Made by a program: the position numbers and the translations under genes. Below, piece by piece: positions 60,560 through 64,000 of a DNA stretch of 64,000 nucleotides. The stretch is from contig ML213503.1 of NCBI GenBank assembly GCA_004369045.1, forward strand, positions 1,459,121-1,523,120, in the 5' to 3' direction. Below the pieces are notes generated by a model. That model was given only the letters and a program-made list of their open reading frames with translations. It did not search any database and was not told the origin of the DNA. Source of the stretch: Heliocybe sulcata. Lineage: Eukaryota > Basidiomycota > Agaricomycetes > Gloeophyllales > Gloeophyllaceae. Each line of letters opens with the position of its first letter. Within the stretch, counting starts at the first letter, position 1.

Positions 60560-63080
60560 TCATGCTGCACCGTAGTCTGCTTTGATGATGTCAGCAGCCT
60601 GTTCGGCGATAGCGTAGGTAGTTCCCATGAGATGGGTACCGAGTTGCTACATAATCCAAGTGAGCGCTCGAGTAGGGCAATTTTATAAGAAGATGCTCAC
60701 CAGAGGAAGGATGGAAACATCGACGACCCGGACATTAGCGGTGCCGTACACCGTCAAGTGGCTATCCACGACGCCGCCCGCATCCTTGGGCAGCATGGCG
60801 TTTGTGCCTGGCAAAGAGCGGTAGATGAGAATAGACGTAGGATACAGCTAAACAGGGCACTTACAGCAAGGGTGGAAGGGTGTCATGACGTTCTCGGCGA
60901 CAAATTGTTCCCATTCAGTATCCGTCGTAACATTAGGTCCGGGGAAGCTATACTCTTGGATTATGGGCTTCAGAGGATCGGTATCGGCGATGACTCGACA
61001 GTATTTAGCGCTCGCCGTCATCATGTGCCTGTCTGTATAATGACCGTCAGTGTCAAGCAAATCGGGTAGGAATGGTGATACTCACCGATATCGAATGCCC
61101 AAGCATTGAGATCAATGCGGGGATAATTCAACGGGTCCGATGAATTCACGTGAATAGAGCCACGCGAGAAGGGATGGGAAGGGACCGAAGAGATCTGGAT
61201 GTACGAAGTATTCAACTCAAAGTCATTGGCGTAGGCGTGGAAAGGAGCGGCGTAGACCCTACGTTGCTCGCATCAGGGCCGTTCAAGGACAAACGATATG
61301 ATGGCACTTACTCCACTGAGGCTTGCTGGCTGCTGGGAAGCAACCGTTGCCTCTCAATATTGTACATCGCACGGCGTCCCGGAGAAGGGTTCGAGGCATT
61401 GAACTGTGCGTCGAGTTCCGCAAGCCAGTCCAGAAGGAGGCTGTCATTCTGAGTGACATGGGAGGCAGTCTGGTACGAGATGACGTTGACAGACGAGGTG
61501 TATGGGCCGGTCTTGTTAACCAAACTAAGAGGGTAGATGAGAACTTGCAACCGGAAGAGGAAACCTCGGCAGACTTACTACTCTTGCCACACAGTATCGT
61601 TCTGCACGCCCGGATTGAACATGACGTCCCAGGTCTCGATGCTGTGGGGCACGATAAACTGCTCATAGTTCACCAAGTGGTCTTGATAGTTTTCCCCGAC
61701 CGCAGGCAAGTCAATTTTGCTCTCAATACCAACGCTCTCCAAGATAGTCTTGTTGCCGATACCGGACAGTTCGAGCATGTGCGGAGACTGAATGGAGCCG
61801 CCGCTGACCACAACGTCCTTGCTGACAGAGGCCGTGTATGTTTGTCCTCCAGAGACATATGTCACACCGGTAGCACGCAGATTGCCGTTGTTGTCCGGAG
61901 TCGACGATAGTTCAATCTTGGTAACCTGAGCACCGGTCAAAACATGAAAGTTGGGTCTATCGGCGTTCCTGCCGTAATATTCCTGTCGACATCACGTCAG
62001 GACTTACAGAGCGATCGTGATCTGATGCGCTTACGATGGCAGAATATGAACGGGTCTTAGTATCCTGGTTGATGGACAGCGGAGGGCTCCAAACGTCGCC
62101 GGCGTCCTGTCCATCACCCTGAACAGAGCGAACGTGAGTACCGAAGTCATAAAAGGGGACCCAGGGAACTCACCCCATCTTGGACCGGAGTAAAGCCGAG
62201 GTTGACCATGGCATTGTACAATGGGGGCATAGCTTCACTGAACCAGGAAGAGAAAGAGGCGTGGATGGGCTGAGAAGATTTTGTAAGGACAGGCACAACT
62301 TCGATCTTGAGCACGGAACTTACTCCACTGTTACCGTGATACTGGGGATTGAAAGTGGCGTGCTCCCCTATCTGGAGATACTCAGGTGCCACGGACATGT
62401 TGGTCGCCTTCTTAAAGTACTTCAGTGTGTTATTATAATTCCATCCTTCATTGCCTAGCTGCTCGAGCTCTGTCACAGGTTAGATTGATTTCAATACGAA
62501 GATATGACATGTATACTCACGGTCATATTCAGTCGCGCCGGCAAGGAAGATGCCCATCAAGTTCAGGGCAGAACTACCACCGAGAACCCGGCCTCGGACA
62601 ATGTTGATCGAGCGATCCGCCAAGTTCGGTTGCGGAACAGTATTGAAGCCTGATGCATGGGATTAAGGTAATGCATCACACTATTTCCCGAGTACCTACC
62701 CCAGTCATAAGTTGGATTTCCCCACGTCGGCGCGGTGTTCCAGCCTTGCGGCACCTGTGAGGCAGATTAACTACTAATTGCAGTAAAAATACGAGCTGCT
62801 CATACCAATATGTTCTCATCATCCGGCCTATATTCCCCGGCCTCGATGAGCCCTACTGTCCAGTTCCCGATCTCGGAAAGCCTGAAGTGCGAATTAGCAC
62901 TGTTGCAACAAGTCACCTTGCCGGACTTGCGTACCTTGCGGCAACTGCAGTCCCAGCAGTACCTCCTCCAGCGACGATGAAGTCGAATGACGTGCTTGCA
63001 AAAGTCGCCGGCTCGACAATTGCAGCTGTTGCGAGAGTCGCCGAGAGCAGTAGGCTGAGCACTGACGCTGAGGAGATCAT
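60560..63080 (-). CDS. secreted GMC oxidoreductase (aryl-alcohol/alcohol oxidase-like)
   Basis: The start is the ATG at 63080, opening a signal peptide (MISSASVLSLLLSATLATAA). About ten exons follow to the stop at 60560. The FAD-binding fold starts at FDFIVAGGGTAGTAVAARLS. The GMC signature 1 region reads GRVLGGSSALNLMGIFLAG, and signature 2 is SGGSIQSPHMLELSGIG. The catalytic pair is seen as His in MTPFHPC and His in LGTHLMGTTYAIAEQAAD. The family oxidises alcohols or sugars and passes electrons to O2, making H2O2, which supports lignin or carbohydrate breakdown outside the cell. Several N-glycosylation sites are present. The residue after HPC is Cys where many relatives have Gly. The substrate cannot be told. 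Confidence 0.92.
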
Positions 63081-64000
63081 TGTGCTTGAGACTCAGGATG
63101 CAGTTCAAGAGAGCAGCAGGGCGACTATTTGTACCCTGCACGAAGGCGCAGCCGCCTCCCGAGCTCTGACAATGATGCGTCGGTATCGAGTACGTTTCAG
63201 TACGCAAAACCAGATCCAATCCGCCCGTTGAGTATAGCTGGGGCAAGGTACTGATGTACACCGACAAATATACCGACGCTCGACGGCCACGGGGATTTGG
63301 CCCAGCAATGGTTACAGCACTCACCGGCATCGGCAAAGGCAGTGGTAACCAGGTTTGGTATGGTAGCCGACCGCATCTTCAAGCTGAAGGTCTCACAGTC
63401 GTCCGGTACCGCTCTGCGCCAATTGAGACGTGAGAGACGAACGATGCATCAAAGATCCTGCGAACTCACTGGGCGCCGTCAAGGAGAGCTTGTCAAAGCG
63501 GTGCCACTCGCTGATGTATAACGCGGCACACCAGGCACAGGTTCCCCCGGGCAAACTAACGTCGGCCATCTCACGCTCGTACTGTGCGCGATGTATTCTG
63601 GAGAAAATTCGAGATACGTCAGCGCAGCTTTCAAATTAGTGTGATCAGAATCCATTCTCACATCGCGTGAATATTCGAGACCCCAGTGTCGCCAACATAA
63701 TACACCTATGAGCGTATTCGCATTGCCTCCAGTTGTGCATTTTCCTGAGCAGCGGCAGCGACTGGACCGCGTCAGAGCCATGAAACATTGGACCGTGATA
63801 GGTTTGGACGGAGGCAAAGGTTGCGCGAGCACGTGTTACTAAACGATCGTCGGGACCATACCGCTTTTGGTACATTTGCCTTCCGAGCGGCGCTGACGAA
63901 TCGAAGCACTGCAACGCCATCATTCCTACAACGCCACCATTACTACAACGCCTTCATTCCCGAGTCTGCAGCATTGCCTGGTGCCTACCTCCACTATGAT
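63081..64000. other. intergenic, GMC oxidase upstream region
   Basis: Promoter side of the GMC oxidase gene. Two minus-strand open frames of 90-120 codons (63479-63832, 63645-63923) have no known feature. A short ACAACGCC-type repeat lies near 63910-63955. Confidence 0.5.

Noticed and set aside
61323-61910. 195-codon plus-strand open frame
   Set aside because: Antisense of the GMC oxidase exons, which carry the family motifs.

Overview
The window reads as nuclear DNA of an agaricomycete (mushroom-forming basidiomycete), probably a wood-decay type. The evidence is protein-coding genes cut by many introns of about 50 bp with GT-AG ends, exons as short as 10 bp, basidiomycete-style F-box proteins, and a GMC oxidase, a P450 and an acyl-CoA-oxidase-like gene close together. 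Species cannot be set from the sequence alone. No rRNA, CRISPR or organelle DNA was seen, and no tRNA could be supported.

Layout. 1-1.6 kb: non-coding, with hairpins and a 47-nt run of G. 1.6-3.9 kb (-): F-box-like gene. 3.9-9.1 kb: gene desert with broken coding-like pieces. 9.1-11.7 kb (+): eight-repeat PUF RNA-binding protein. 12.5-14.5 kb (+): serine carboxypeptidase. 15.1-15.6 kb (+): small hypothetical gene. 15.8-17.0 kb (-): RS-rich nuclear protein of the SCI1 type. 17.2-18.7 kb (+): intronless F-box gene. 19-21.5 kb (-): poorly resolved membrane-protein-like sequence. 22.2-24.0 kb (-): wax-synthase-like acyltransferase. 25.1-26.6 kb (-): HTH-containing hypothetical. 27.1-29.1 kb (-): acyl-CoA-oxidase-like protein. 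30.2-32.4 kb (+): cytochrome P450. 32.9-34.3 kb (-): Fe(II)/2-oxoglutarate dioxygenase. 34.7-35.4 kb (+): centrin. 36.9-37.7 kb: non-autonomous DNA transposon with 30-bp inverted ends. 38.7-40.5 kb (-): C2H2 transcription factor. 40.5-48.2 kb: a second desert with a 254-bp tandem duplication and an unresolved gene-like stretch. 48.2-49.4 kb (+): a second, related C2H2 factor. 49.8-51.4 kb (-): enolase. 52.4-55.3 kb (-): DH-PH-FYVE Rho GEF with a His-rich tail. 57.8-58.5 kb (-): small hypothetical. 58.9-60.0 kb (-): NAD(P)-dependent reductase. 60.6-63.1 kb (-): secreted GMC oxidoreductase.

Function. The window mixes housekeeping genes (enolase, centrin, PUF protein, SCI1-like protein, Rho GEF) with an accessory, metabolism-like neighbourhood at 22-34 kb (acyltransferase, acyl-CoA-oxidase fold enzyme, P450, dioxygenase). 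The P450 and the acyl-CoA-oxidase-like gene are divergent across a shared ~1-kb promoter. No core synthase (PKS, NRPS, terpene cyclase) is visible, so a biosynthetic cluster is only a hypothesis. Exon limits given here were read by eye from splice sites and reading-frame continuity. No element with a recognisable capsid, reverse transcriptase or envelope gene was identified.
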